Shown here piece by piece: positions 1-6,868 of a stretch of DNA of 48,894 nt. A program made the position numbers and the translations under genes. A model generated the notes under the pieces. The model saw only the letters and a program-made list of their open reading frames with translations. It searched no databases and had not been told where the DNA came from. The stretch comes from S015-6 sp964384945 (GTDB lineage: Bacteria > Desulfobacterota > DSWW01). Each line of letters opens with the position of its first letter. Positions within the stretch are counted from its first letter, which is position 1. The stretch lies in the NCBI GenBank assembly GCA_964384945.1, contig CAYLMK010000035.1, positions 1 through 48,894 of the forward strand. Reading direction: 5' to 3'.

Positions 1-44
1 ACGTTCACGTGCGGCTTCGTTCGCTCAAACTTCTGCTTTGCCAT
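1..44 (-). CDS. tuf: Elongation factor Tu, N-terminal fragment (cut by window edge)
   Basis: The reverse complement reads ATG followed by MAKQKFERTKPHVN, the conserved first residues of bacterial EF-Tu; the rest lies left of the window. EF-Tu brings aminoacyl-tRNA to the ribosome. A GGCGGAG Shine-Dalgarno precedes the ATG closely. It sits immediately downstream of four tRNA genes on the same strand, the same arrangement as the thrU-tyrU-glyT-thrT-tufB operon of E. coli, so it is probably co-transcribed with them. Confidence 0.93.
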   Translation of the reverse strand, partial: MAKQKFERTKPHVN

Positions 45-92
45 CTCCGCCTCCTTGCTCTCCTGGGAGAAAAAAGCTCAAGCCTGATTCTT

Positions 93-167
93 TGGAGCCC
101 ACGACCGGGCTTGAACCGGTGACCTCTTCCTTACCAAGGAAGTGCTCCACCACTGAGCTACGTGGGC
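93..167 (-). tRNA. tRNA-Thr (anticodon GGT)
   Basis: The reverse complement folds as a cloverleaf: GCCCACG acceptor stem pairing with CGTGGGC, anticodon stem CTTCC/GGAAG around the loop TTGGTAA (anticodon GGT), T-loop GGTTCAAGCC, and an encoded CCA at 93-95. It is the last tRNA before tuf. Confidence 0.97.
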
Positions 168-283
168 AAAGGTGCAATTCGGAACTACGGTCGCCCGACC
201 CGAGCGTCTTGTCGAAACGGCCGGTCGGAAGCGAGCAAAGGGGTACTTACATGTGAAAACGGCCCAAAGCCCGATTCAGGTGA

Positions 284-360
284 TGGAGCGGGAAACGGGG
301 TTCGAACCCGCGACCCTCAGCTTGGAAGGCTGATGCTCTAGCCAACTGAGCTATTCCCGC
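284..360 (-). tRNA. tRNA-Gly (anticodon TCC)
   Basis: The reverse complement begins GCGGGAA and ends TTCCCGC plus T and an encoded CCA. The anticodon loop CTTCCAA gives TCC; the T-loop is GGTTCGAACC. Third tRNA of the four-tRNA operon. Confidence 0.97.
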
Positions 361-410
361 GTATTTCCTGTTCCTCGGGATATTCTGTCTGTCCGAGATC
401 ATTTTTCAAA

Positions 411-495
411 TGGTGGAGAGGGGAGGATTCGAACCTCCGAAGGCTTCGCCGGCAGATTTACAGTCTGCTCCCTTTGACCGCTCGGGAACCTCTCC
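411..495 (-). tRNA. tRNA-Tyr (anticodon GTA)
   Basis: A class II tRNA of 85 nt with encoded CCA: acceptor GGAGAGG/CCTCTCC, anticodon loop CTGTAAA (GTA), a long variable arm (GCCGGCGAAGCC) and T-loop GGTTCGAATCC. The long variable arm is expected for bacterial tRNA-Tyr. Confidence 0.97.
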
Positions 496-522
496 GGTAC
501 GCTCGTTTCCGCAGGCCGTTCT

Positions 523-597
523 TGGAGCTGGCGATGGGATTCGAACCCGCAACCTGCTGATTACAAATCAGCTGCTCTACCGTTGAGCTACGCCAGC
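523..597 (-). tRNA. tRNA-Thr (anticodon TGT)
   Basis: The reverse complement starts GCTGGCG and ends CGCCAGC plus T and CCA. Anticodon stem GCTGA/TCAGC encloses loop TTTGTAA (TGT, reads ACA). It is the first tRNA downstream of the promoter at 651-679. Confidence 0.97.
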
Positions 598-650
598 CGA
601 AGGCGCGCCTGCCTACCGGGATCCTGTGAATCGATTTGGTTAAACAGCTC

Positions 651-679
651 TAAATACTAAATCTGGAAGGATTTGTCAA
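651..679 (-). promoter_or_regulatory. Sigma-70 promoter of the tRNA-tuf operon
   Basis: On the minus strand a perfect -35 box TTGACA (674-679) lies 17 nt upstream of TATTTA (651-656). Initiation would fall about 45 nt before the first tRNA. No other good promoter is seen between here and tuf. Confidence 0.72.
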
Positions 680-935
680 CAAGGAACCAGACGCGGCGGC
701 AACCCGCCTGAACCTACCGCGTATTCCGAGGGGGCCACGCCTTCCCAACACATCTCATAACATATTGAAACAAAAAGCACAACATTCAATGCCGGCAAGG
801 GATGACCCGCCCTTGCCGAGCTCGGCACTCCCTATTGTAAATATGCCGGAGTAGGGGAACAGGGTTCGTGCGAGTTCGGCAGGTGGTTTCTGGGCGGGCG
901 CAAAGACCTCTCCGCCATGCGCGCCCGGGGCTCAG
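680..935. other. Intergenic stretch with one hairpin
   Basis: No gene is recognised. A perfect 9-bp inverted repeat (CGGCAAGGG / CCCTTGCCG, 793-818, 8-nt loop) could end the minus-strand transcript of the cold-shock-domain gene, but it lacks a strong T-run. Confidence 0.4.
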
Positions 936-1238
936 CTAGGAAATGGGGGGGTCTTCCAGGATCTTGAGTTTGCATACCCGAATGCCGCGGTCGGTCCAGC
1001 CTACGTCGAATCCGACGACCTTTCCGGGTCGAATGTCGGACTTCCTGGTCCGGCTTCCCTCCAGACGGATCTGATCCGCGTAGAAGAATATGTGACTGCC
1101 CTCCCTCGTCTCGACGAATCCATATCCCGTCCTCGGGTTGAACTTCGCGATGCGCCCGCGATAATACTTCCCGTCAATCTTGAAAGGATCGGGTTGGATA
1201 TATCTCACCTTGACTCGGCTCGGTTTCGATTGGTCCAT
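936..1238 (-). CDS. Cold-shock-domain (CSD) nucleic-acid-binding protein
   Basis: A 100-residue protein. Residues about 28-95 read as a cold-shock OB fold: GRIAKFNPRTGYGFVET matches the RNP1-type signature (KWFN..KGYGFI), followed by HIFFYADQI in the place of VFVHFSAI and a closing VVGFDVGW strand. The family binds single-stranded RNA or DNA in the cytoplasm. It carries an N-terminal extension of about 25 residues absent from minimal 67-70 residue CspA proteins. The ATG follows a purine-rich GGGGGAG. It stands alone, divergent from gcvH. Domain assignment is firm; the specific role is unknown. Confidence 0.82.
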   Translation of the reverse strand: MDQSKPSRVKVRYIQPDPFKIDGKYYRGRIAKFNPRTGYGFVETREGSHIFFYADQIRLEGSRTRKSDIRPGKVVGFDVGWTDRGIRVCKLKILEDPPIS

Positions 1239-1344
1239 GTCGGTTCTCCCCCGGTCCCGAGCCGGGATTGAGATTATTTCCCGTCGGCCCTAAACTCTTA
1301 GATAAGATTGAGGATCGAAAAGATCCGGGCCCTGGAAACATCGC

Positions 1345-1373
1345 TTTACAAAACCTTGGGTGTTCAGTATAAG
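1345..1373 (+). promoter_or_regulatory. Promoter upstream of gcvH
   Basis: TTTACA (1345-1350), a 17-nt spacer and TATAAG (1368-1373) form a good sigma-70 pair. Transcription would start near 1380 and leave a leader of about 120 nt. This argues for the gcvH start at 1500 rather than the upstream in-frame ATG at 1308. Confidence 0.6.
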
Positions 1374-1499
1374 CTCATAGCGCTGGGGGAATCCCGGTTC
1401 GCGGTTTGCCCACAAGTGCGTTCTTGCTTTGGCGCTGACCAGGATGAGGATGCCATTCAGAGGGGGGCCTTGGCGGAGTTGCAGAGGAAAGGAGACAGA

Positions 1500-1901
1500 A
1501 TGGAGTTCCCGGAGGACCTGAAGTATTCCAGAGAGCATGAGTGGGCCAAGCTGGAGGGTGACGGTATTTTGGTAGGAATAACAGATTATGCCCAGGAACG
1601 GCTCGGCGAAATCGTCTATGTCGAACTTCCGGAGGAGGGCTCGCAGGTTGCGTTTGCCGAGGCGTTCGGCGTGGTCGAATCGACCAAAGCGGTTTCAGAC
1701 CTGTATGCGCCGGTTTCCGGGACCGTGGTGGAAGTGAACGACACGTTGCTCGACAACCCGGAACTGATCAACGAAGACCCTTACGAGGATGGTTGGTTGA
1801 TTCGAATCGCCATGTCGGACCAGAAGGAACTCGGCAAGCTCATGGATGCGGCGCAGTATGCCTCTTTCGTCGAAGAGGAAAGGAAGAAGGAAGAAGAGTA
1901 G
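1500..1901 (+). CDS. gcvH: Glycine cleavage system H protein
   Basis: A 133-residue lipoyl carrier protein. The sequence opens MEFPEDLKYSREHEWAKLEG, carries GITDYAQERLGEIVYVELP, and has the lipoylation site VVESTKAVSDLYAP, where the lysine takes lipoate. It shuttles the aminomethyl group between the P, T and L proteins of glycine cleavage. The C-terminal EEERKKEEE tail is unusually charged. Start chosen at 1500 because AAAGGAG precedes it at good distance and a promoter lies at 1345-1373; the frame is open upstream to 1308. No other gcv gene is adjacent, so it may also serve as a general lipoyl carrier (inference). Confidence 0.95.
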   Translation: MEFPEDLKYSREHEWAKLEGDGILVGITDYAQERLGEIVYVELPEEGSQVAFAEAFGVVESTKAVSDLYAPVSGTVVEVNDTLLDNPELINEDPYEDGWLIRIAMSDQKELGKLMDAAQYASFVEEERKKEEE

Positions 1902-1937
1902 GCGCACCAAGCCCGAAGAAGGCCGGGCCCCGGGCTG

Positions 1938-2675
1938 TCAGCCGGGTGAGCTGAGGAAATAGTGGAAAGAGAAGCGGATCGAGAGTTTCCCGTTTTCGTC
2001 AAGCAGGTTCCGGGGCGGCGGGCGAAAAGGGAACGTGTGTTTGATTGCCTCCAGGGCCTCGTAGTCGTGCAGGATCATTCCGGAGGACTGTAGAAGATCG
2101 AGCGAGGCCAGGGATCCGTCCGAGCCGATCAATATCCGCAGCACTGTGGTGCCGCTCTTGGATTCCCCCTCTCCGGCTACCTTCCAATTCCTGCTCACGG
2201 CCTCCTTGACCTCCTGAAGATAGGCCTCGTACTGGGGCCCCCGGTGAATGCCGCTGCCTCCTTCCAGAGAGGGCTCGACATAGAGGGGGTTGTCATAGGC
2301 CCTTTGAAGGCCGAGGAGGCTGTTTACGCTGGGGATCAGTTCCTGGGAGGAGGGAAGGGTCCGAGAAGGCGGAGAAGCCGGCTGGACAGGCTCCTTGCTG
2401 GGCGCTTGGGTTGGGTCGGCTTTATGGGAAGGAGGCTTCCCCCGGCCGGGCAGGTCGGGCGAGGTCTCGGCGGCGGCCTTCGAAGGGGGCGGCGGAGTGC
2501 GGGCGGACAAAAGCCCGGGAGGATCCTCTCTCAGGTCGAGGAGATCGACCCAGAGCGGCTGCTTCAGGCCGCGGGCCGGGCGGCTCAGAAGGGGAGGCAC
2601 AAAGGCCAGGGCGGCCGTGTGCAGGGTGAGCGAAACGAGCAAACCGGTCAAGAGTCTCTGTTCCCTCACGCGCAC
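1938..2675 (-). CDS. TonB-like energy-transducing periplasmic protein
   Basis: About 245 residues: one N-terminal membrane segment (LLTGLLVSLTLHTAALAFVPPLL), a long proline-rich linker (PPPPSK...SKEPVQPASPPSRTLP), then a C-terminal TonB-like domain (YLQEVKEAVSRNWKV ... TTVLRILIGSDGSLASLDLLQSSG). The family couples inner-membrane proton motive force to outer-membrane receptors, or acts as a TolA-like envelope protein. GTG at 2675 is preferred because AAGAAG precedes it and it places the membrane segment near the N-terminus; a TTG at 2729 is an alternative. ExbB/ExbD are not adjacent. Convergent with gcvH, 36 bp apart. Confidence 0.78.
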   Translation of the reverse strand: MRVREQRLLTGLLVSLTLHTAALAFVPPLLSRPARGLKQPLWVDLLDLREDPPGLLSARTPPPPSKAAAETSPDLPGRGKPPSHKADPTQAPSKEPVQPASPPSRTLPSSQELIPSVNSLLGLQRAYDNPLYVEPSLEGGSGIHRGPQYEAYLQEVKEAVSRNWKVAGEGESKSGTTVLRILIGSDGSLASLDLLQSSGMILHDYEALEAIKHTFPFRPPPRNLLDENGKLSIRFSFHYFLSSPG

Positions 2676-2738
2676 CTTCTTCGGCCTTGAGCGGGTATCT
2701 CGGGCAGAGCCTGCTCCGAAGGGCCGCAAAGGCCCTTG

Positions 2739-2915
2739 CTACTTTTTGGGAGGCTTCTGGCCGTGCTTTCTCATTTCCTTTTCGGCTGCGTCTGCGAGCT
2801 TCCGGCCCTTTCCTGTCGCCTCTGCTCGGATGGATTCCTGGCACGGCTGACAGATGGATTGACCCGCTTCGAGGGCCTTCCCGCAAACCTTGCAACGTTC
2901 CCTTTTCTCGGACAT
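2739..2915 (-). CDS. Small zinc-ribbon protein
   Basis: A 58-residue, highly charged protein with two CxxC knuckles (CKVCGKALEAG and CQPCQES) that probably bind one zinc ion; the C-terminal half is lysine-rich. ATG at 2915 is chosen because GGGGAGG lies 6 nt upstream; an in-frame TTG two codons earlier would overlap the Shine-Dalgarno. Function unknown. It lies just upstream of, and co-directional with, the TonB-like gene. Confidence 0.7.
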   Translation of the reverse strand: MSEKRERCKVCGKALEAGQSICQPCQESIRAEATGKGRKLADAAEKEMRKHGQKPPKK

Positions 2916-3111
2916 CCGCAACCTCCCCGGGGCAAGTCAACTGAGCATCTGGAAGCCGGCTTTGAAAAATTTTCGCCGCGCCCCTAGAATGAACCGGAAG
3001 GGGGATGGATGTCAACGAGGCGAGGTTTTCCCGCTTCGCCGTTCGGCAGGGAGGCAAAGCCCGGCCGAGAAGGAACGTTCTGCCCGAGAATCCTAGGAGC
3101 GCACGCCTTAC

Positions 3112-3209
3112 GGGGGCGGATGGGGCACTGGTGGCTCCCCTGGACTTCAAATCCAGTGGCAGGTAGCGGTCCTATCTGCGGTGGGTTCGATTCCCACACG
3201 CCCTCGCCA
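3112..3209 (+). tRNA. selC: tRNA-Sec (selenocysteine, anticodon TCA)
   Basis: A 98-nt tRNA with the features of selC: a GGGGGCG/CGCCCTC acceptor helix with extension, a long D arm, anticodon stem TGGA/TCCA with loop CTTCAAA (TCA), a very long variable arm (GGCAGGTAGCGGTCCTATCTGC), T-loop GGTTCGATTCC, discriminator G and encoded CCA. It decodes UGA as selenocysteine with SelA, SelB and SelD, none of which are in the window. Its presence means the organism makes selenoproteins. Confidence 0.95.
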
Positions 3210-3436
3210 TCCGTCGCGAAAAAGGACGGCCTCCGCGCGGCCCGGCGTTTTCTCCGTCCTTCAGGGCAACCACGGAGTCCTTCCGCCGCCCATGGCCCGC
3301 CCGCGGCAGAAGAGAACATGGCGGCGAGGGGGCCTTGCTCGTCCGGCGAAAATTCTTCTTGTGCGCCGCCCCGAGAATATGTTATATGTAAAGTGACGAT
3401 GTCGAACTCGGAGGAATACAGGAGAGGAATACAGCA

Positions 3437-3715
3437 ATGGAAGTTCTCGCCGATCCCCGCTTTTCGACGATGCTGTTCTGTCTGGCCATCGCCGTCTTTG
3501 CGATCACACTCAACGGTCACCTTCTTCGGGATTTCGGGCAAGCTCTTTTCGGGTTTCTGGGGTTTTTCTGGCTGGCTGTTTCCATCGCCGTGTTCGTCGT
3601 CTTTGGCTGGAGGATCGGCCTGCTTTGCGTTGGCGGATCGTACGTGCTGGGTTTGGTGACCAGCCCGATATCCGCGGCGGTTGCGAATCTGCTTCGCGGC
3701 GCACACTCCCGATAG
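3437..3715 (+). CDS. Small integral membrane protein, unknown function
   Basis: A 92-residue, strongly hydrophobic protein with about three membrane segments (MLFCLAIAVFAITLNG, ALFGFLGFFWLAVSIAVFVVFG, GLLCVGGSYVLGLVTSPI). The ATG is preceded by AGGAGAGGAAT; that ribosome-binding region is a near tandem duplication (GGAGGAATACAG/AGAGGAATACAG). No family is recognised. It lies between tRNA-Sec and the convergent OmpA lipoprotein gene. Confidence 0.6.
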   Translation: MEVLADPRFSTMLFCLAIAVFAITLNGHLLRDFGQALFGFLGFFWLAVSIAVFVVFGWRIGLLCVGGSYVLGLVTSPISAAVANLLRGAHSR

Positions 3716-3858
3716 CCAAGCAAGACGCTCCCGCCTTCCAACGAGGAGGTCGGCCCCCGTGGGCTCGGTCTTCCTCGCGGCTGCCGTTCGTCACCGCAGG
3801 CGTTGATTCGGCGGCCCAAAACTCCACGCCTTGCCGCAAGGCTTCCCGCAGGAACGGT

Positions 3859-4725
3859 TCACGGCGCGGGCCTCGACGCCTGAGCCTCGCCCTTGGCAGA
3901 GGCCGCGCGCAGTTCCTGCATCTCCTGAGGCGTCAGAGGGCTGAGGATGATCTCGATGCGCCGGTTCGCCTGCCTTCCCTCGGCCGTTTCGTTTTTCCAA
4001 TAGGGCCGGTAGCAGGAATAGCCCGTTGCGCCGAGCAACCGGGGGTCCAAGCCCGCCTTCTCATGCAGGTAGCGGACCACGGCCGCGGCGCGCATGGCGG
4101 ACAAGCCCCAGTTCGAGCCGTAGGCCTGTTCGAGCCTGGGCGTCAGAGGCACGTCATCCGTGTGACCTTCGATCATGATCCTGCGGTCGTTGATGTCCTT
4201 CAAGGCAAACCCCACCCTTTCGAGCACCTCCTCCCCTTTGGGGGTCAGCCTCGCGCTTCCGGAGGGGAACAGGATCTTGTCGATGAGATTCAGTTTCAGC
4301 CTTGCACCGGACTCTTCGACCCGGATGCTTCCATCGTTGATCTCCTGGGAAAGGTTCCCGATAACGCTGTCGTAGGTTTCGGTCATTCTCGCGATTCGGG
4401 TCTCCCGTTCCTTGAGTTCCCGCTCATAAACGGATAGCTTGCGGAGGATCTCCTCGCGCTCGGCTTGAAGTGCGGCGAGTTCTTCCAGGAGTGCGGAATT
4501 CGATCGGGTCTCCTTTTCGACCTGCTCACGGAGGCCCTCCAGCCTGGCCCTGAGCACATCTCGTTCCTTCCCGCACTGGCCCAGGTCCGTTTCGCAGTCC
4601 TGCCTGGCGTGGAGTTCCTCTTCGTACTTGCTTTTCCCGACCATGCAGGCGGAAACCAGGACAACAGAGAGCGCCAGCGGGGAAACCAGTTGAACCGCCC
4701 GGGTCCGGATCCTGCGCGCATGCAT
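3859..4725 (-). CDS. OmpA-family peptidoglycan-associated lipoprotein
   Basis: A 288-residue protein with a lipoprotein signal (LVSPLALSVVLVSAC, lipobox ending at Cys), a coiled-coil segment of about 100 residues (heptads through REQVEKETRSNSALLEEL), and a C-terminal OmpA/MotB domain with ILFPSGSARLTPKGEEVL, EGHTDDVPL and NRRIEIILSP. It probably anchors the outer membrane to peptidoglycan. ATG at 4725 is chosen because it opens the signal peptide and follows GGGGGAG; the frame is open further upstream. Last gene of a minus-strand run with DUF1285, DUF2400 and dtd. Confidence 0.9.
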   Translation of the reverse strand: MHARRIRTRAVQLVSPLALSVVLVSACMVGKSKYEEELHARQDCETDLGQCGKERDVLRARLEGLREQVEKETRSNSALLEELAALQAEREEILRKLSVYERELKERETRIARMTETYDSVIGNLSQEINDGSIRVEESGARLKLNLIDKILFPSGSARLTPKGEEVLERVGFALKDINDRRIMIEGHTDDVPLTPRLEQAYGSNWGLSAMRAAAVVRYLHEKAGLDPRLLGATGYSCYRPYWKNETAEGRQANRRIEIILSPLTPQEMQELRAASAKGEAQASRPAP

Positions 4726-4805
4726 CTCTTTTCTCCCCCATGGATCTCTTTGGTTCGCGGCCGGAAGGGTCTTGCCGCCCCGAATCCGGTGGAACGCGCA
4801 ACGGG

Positions 4806-5309
4806 TCACTCTTCGATGCGGATGGTGATTCGGCCGCCCGCCGAGGGCAACCCGTACCGATCGCTCCTTGCATCGTACTCCAGTTTGGCGCATATCTGGT
4901 AATAAGCGGGCCGAAGGAAACGTGCCCGCTCCAGGCCGCCCTTGACCTTGCAGTACATCACGTCCCCTGCACCTACGAAGAGGGATCCGGGTTCGAGGCG
5001 TTCCTCGGTTTCGTCATTGAGGTGCAGGATGTACTCCTGCGCGAACCCGTCGGGGTCTTCCTTTACGGTGACCGACCGAACCGTGTAGGGTGCGTCTTCG
5101 ACGAGGACTTCGGCCGACTCGGAACCGATGCGAAGGCAGTAGGTTCCCGAGGCCATCCTCTGGATGCTCTTGGAAAAGAGAAGCCGGGTCCTCTCGTGCG
5201 TGATTTCCACCCCCTCATGGAACCATCTGCCCTCTTTGTCGAGGAAAAGCGGAGCGGTTTCTTTCCGCTCAGCGGAGGGCGGGGATGCGCCGACGGAGCT
5301 CCGTGGCAT
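4806..5309 (-). CDS. DUF1285-family protein
   Basis: A 167-residue cytosolic protein with the family signature PLFLDKEGRWFHEGVEITHERTR and VEDAPYTVRSV. Family function is not established. The start ATG follows GAGG by 7 nt and lies inside the 3' end of the DUF2400 gene (41-bp overlap), indicating translational coupling. About 80 bp separate it from the OmpA gene downstream. Confidence 0.82.
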   Translation of the reverse strand: MPRSSVGASPPSAERKETAPLFLDKEGRWFHEGVEITHERTRLLFSKSIQRMASGTYCLRIGSESAEVLVEDAPYTVRSVTVKEDPDGFAQEYILHLNDETEERLEPGSLFVGAGDVMYCKVKGGLERARFLRPAYYQICAKLEYDARSDRYGLPSAGGRITIRIEE

Positions 5310-6183
5310 GACAACTCCTCAAGAGTTCACAGGAAGCGCAGCGTTTTCGATCCATCTTCTTGGTGCATCGGCCCAGAATTCCAAGGTGTGCGATGGAAAA
5401 ATCATACCGAACCGGGTCGTCCGGGTCCAGGCGTCTGAGGTTCCGGGTAATCTCCTCCGCCATTGCCCAGTCGGGCGTGGCTCGACCCGTGAGTTGAAGG
5501 TGCCTGCAGATTCGGGCCGTGTGGGTGTCCAGAGGAAGGATCAAGTGACGCGGGGACACGGCCCGCCAGAGACCAAGGTCCGTTCCGTCCGGTCCCCGGA
5601 CCATCCATCTCAGGAAGAGATTCCACCTTTTGCATGCGGAACCGGAAGCCGGGTCCGGTAACAAATGATGGATGCCTCGCAGGCCTTCGATTCTCGTCCC
5701 TTCGAGGTAGTCTGGAAGGGTCTCTCTCAGGTAGGCGACCCAGCCGGTCAGGGCGTTTCGCACAGGCGCAGGGGCTTCCCGCTCGGGCAAATAGAACTTG
5801 AGGAAGGAGGCCTGGATCGAGCCGAAATCCCGCAGGACCCGCTTGAGCAGGCACAGGAGGAGGGTCAGGTCCTGTCGCTGTTGGAATCGGTAGGCGTATC
5901 TTCGATAAACACGATTCCAGTCCCGGGCGGTTCCCTCCAGGATCTTCCCGGCCGCATGATCCGAGAGCGGCTCCAAAACCCGTTGCAGGTTTCGGAGGAT
6001 TTGCGGAACGTGCCCGTAGGCAAAGACAGCCGCGAGGAAACCGACGACCTCCTGGTCCTCCGGGGTTCGGTACCTGTGGACATACCAGAGGGGGTCGCTC
6101 CGGAGATGCGATGGGTGAGCCCGCTCGCACAGGTCATCGAGAGATTCCTTCAGAAGCAGAAAGCGGTCGGTCTGGGATGGCAT
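5269..6183 (-). CDS. DUF2400 / TIGR02757-family protein
   Basis: About 304 residues. It contains LRSDPLWYVHRYRTPEDQEVVGFLAAVFAYGHVPQI, the typical opening of the family, and LPLDTHTARICRHLQLTGR. The C-terminus has CTKKMDRKRCASCELLRSC (C-x8-C-x2-C-x5-C), like the iron-sulfur loop of endonuclease III-type glycosylases, which suggests a distant HhH-GPD relationship (inference). Role unknown. The ATG at 6183 is chosen; a GTG at 6246 is possible but has no ribosome-binding site. Confidence 0.85.
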   Translation of the reverse strand: MPSQTDRFLLLKESLDDLCERAHPSHLRSDPLWYVHRYRTPEDQEVVGFLAAVFAYGHVPQILRNLQRVLEPLSDHAAGKILEGTARDWNRVYRRYAYRFQQRQDLTLLLCLLKRVLRDFGSIQASFLKFYLPEREAPAPVRNALTGWVAYLRETLPDYLEGTRIEGLRGIHHLLPDPASGSACKRWNLFLRWMVRGPDGTDLGLWRAVSPRHLILPLDTHTARICRHLQLTGRATPDWAMAEEITRNLRRLDPDDPVRYDFSIAHLGILGRCTKKMDRKRCASCELLRSCHATELRRRIPALR

Positions 6184-6253
6184 CGGCTTCCGGGGAATGG
6201 AAAATGCCCGCTGGTCGCCTGCTCCGGAACCTTTCTGTCCGCACACGGAGGCG

Positions 6254-6703
6254 TCAGAAGGATTTCTTGCTGTCGAGCAGGATGGTCACCGGACCCTGAT
6301 TCACAAGCGATACATCCATCACGGCCTGAAACCGGCCCGTTGCGATCCGGAGACCTGAGTCTGCCACTTCTTCCAGGTATTTATGGTAAAGAGGCTCGGC
6401 CTCCTCCGGTGGAGCCGCGTTGTCAAAGGAAGGGCGGTTTCCCTTCCGACAGTCGCCGTAAAGCGTGAATTGGGATACGATGATCACGCCTCCCCGGATG
6501 TCCTGGACGGACCGGTTCATCTTGCCCTGTGCATCCTCGAAAACGCGCAGGGTGACGGTCTTTCTTGCCAGGTAGGAGGCGTCCTGCGGCTGATCTCCCT
6601 TCCCAATGCCCAGGAGCACCACGAGGCCTTGCCCGATCGATCCCAGCACTTCTCCGTCGACGCGCACCTCGGCCGAGGACACTCTCTGGATGACGGCTCG
6701 CAT
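6254..6703 (-). CDS. dtd: D-aminoacyl-tRNA deacylase
   Basis: A 149-residue protein of usual family length. It begins MRAVIQRVSSAEVRVDGEV and carries the diagnostic SQFTLYGD and GPVTILLD motifs. DTD hydrolyses D-amino acids mischarged on tRNA. The second motif reads NQGPVT where many homologues have N(D/S)GPVT. First gene of the minus-strand run to the OmpA lipoprotein, 70 bp upstream of the DUF2400 start. Confidence 0.96.
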   Translation of the reverse strand: MRAVIQRVSSAEVRVDGEVLGSIGQGLVVLLGIGKGDQPQDASYLARKTVTLRVFEDAQGKMNRSVQDIRGGVIIVSQFTLYGDCRKGNRPSFDNAAPPEEAEPLYHKYLEEVADSGLRIATGRFQAVMDVSLVNQGPVTILLDSKKSF

Positions 6704-6868
6704 GGGAAGAGATGCTAACCCGAAGAGAATCCGTAATCAACCGGTTCCCTCCCCCGGGCGCCACGAGCCGCAACCGGTCCCTGGAAATCCTCCGACGCAG
6801 TCTTCTACCCGCCGTTCAGGCAATGCGGGAGGGAAAAGCACGGCACGCCGGGCCCGGCTTCTCGATGT

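Noticed and set aside
1308..1499. N-terminal extension of gcvH from ATG 1308
   Set aside because: A good promoter (1345-1373) lies inside it, and the family N-terminus begins exactly at 1500 after a strong Shine-Dalgarno.
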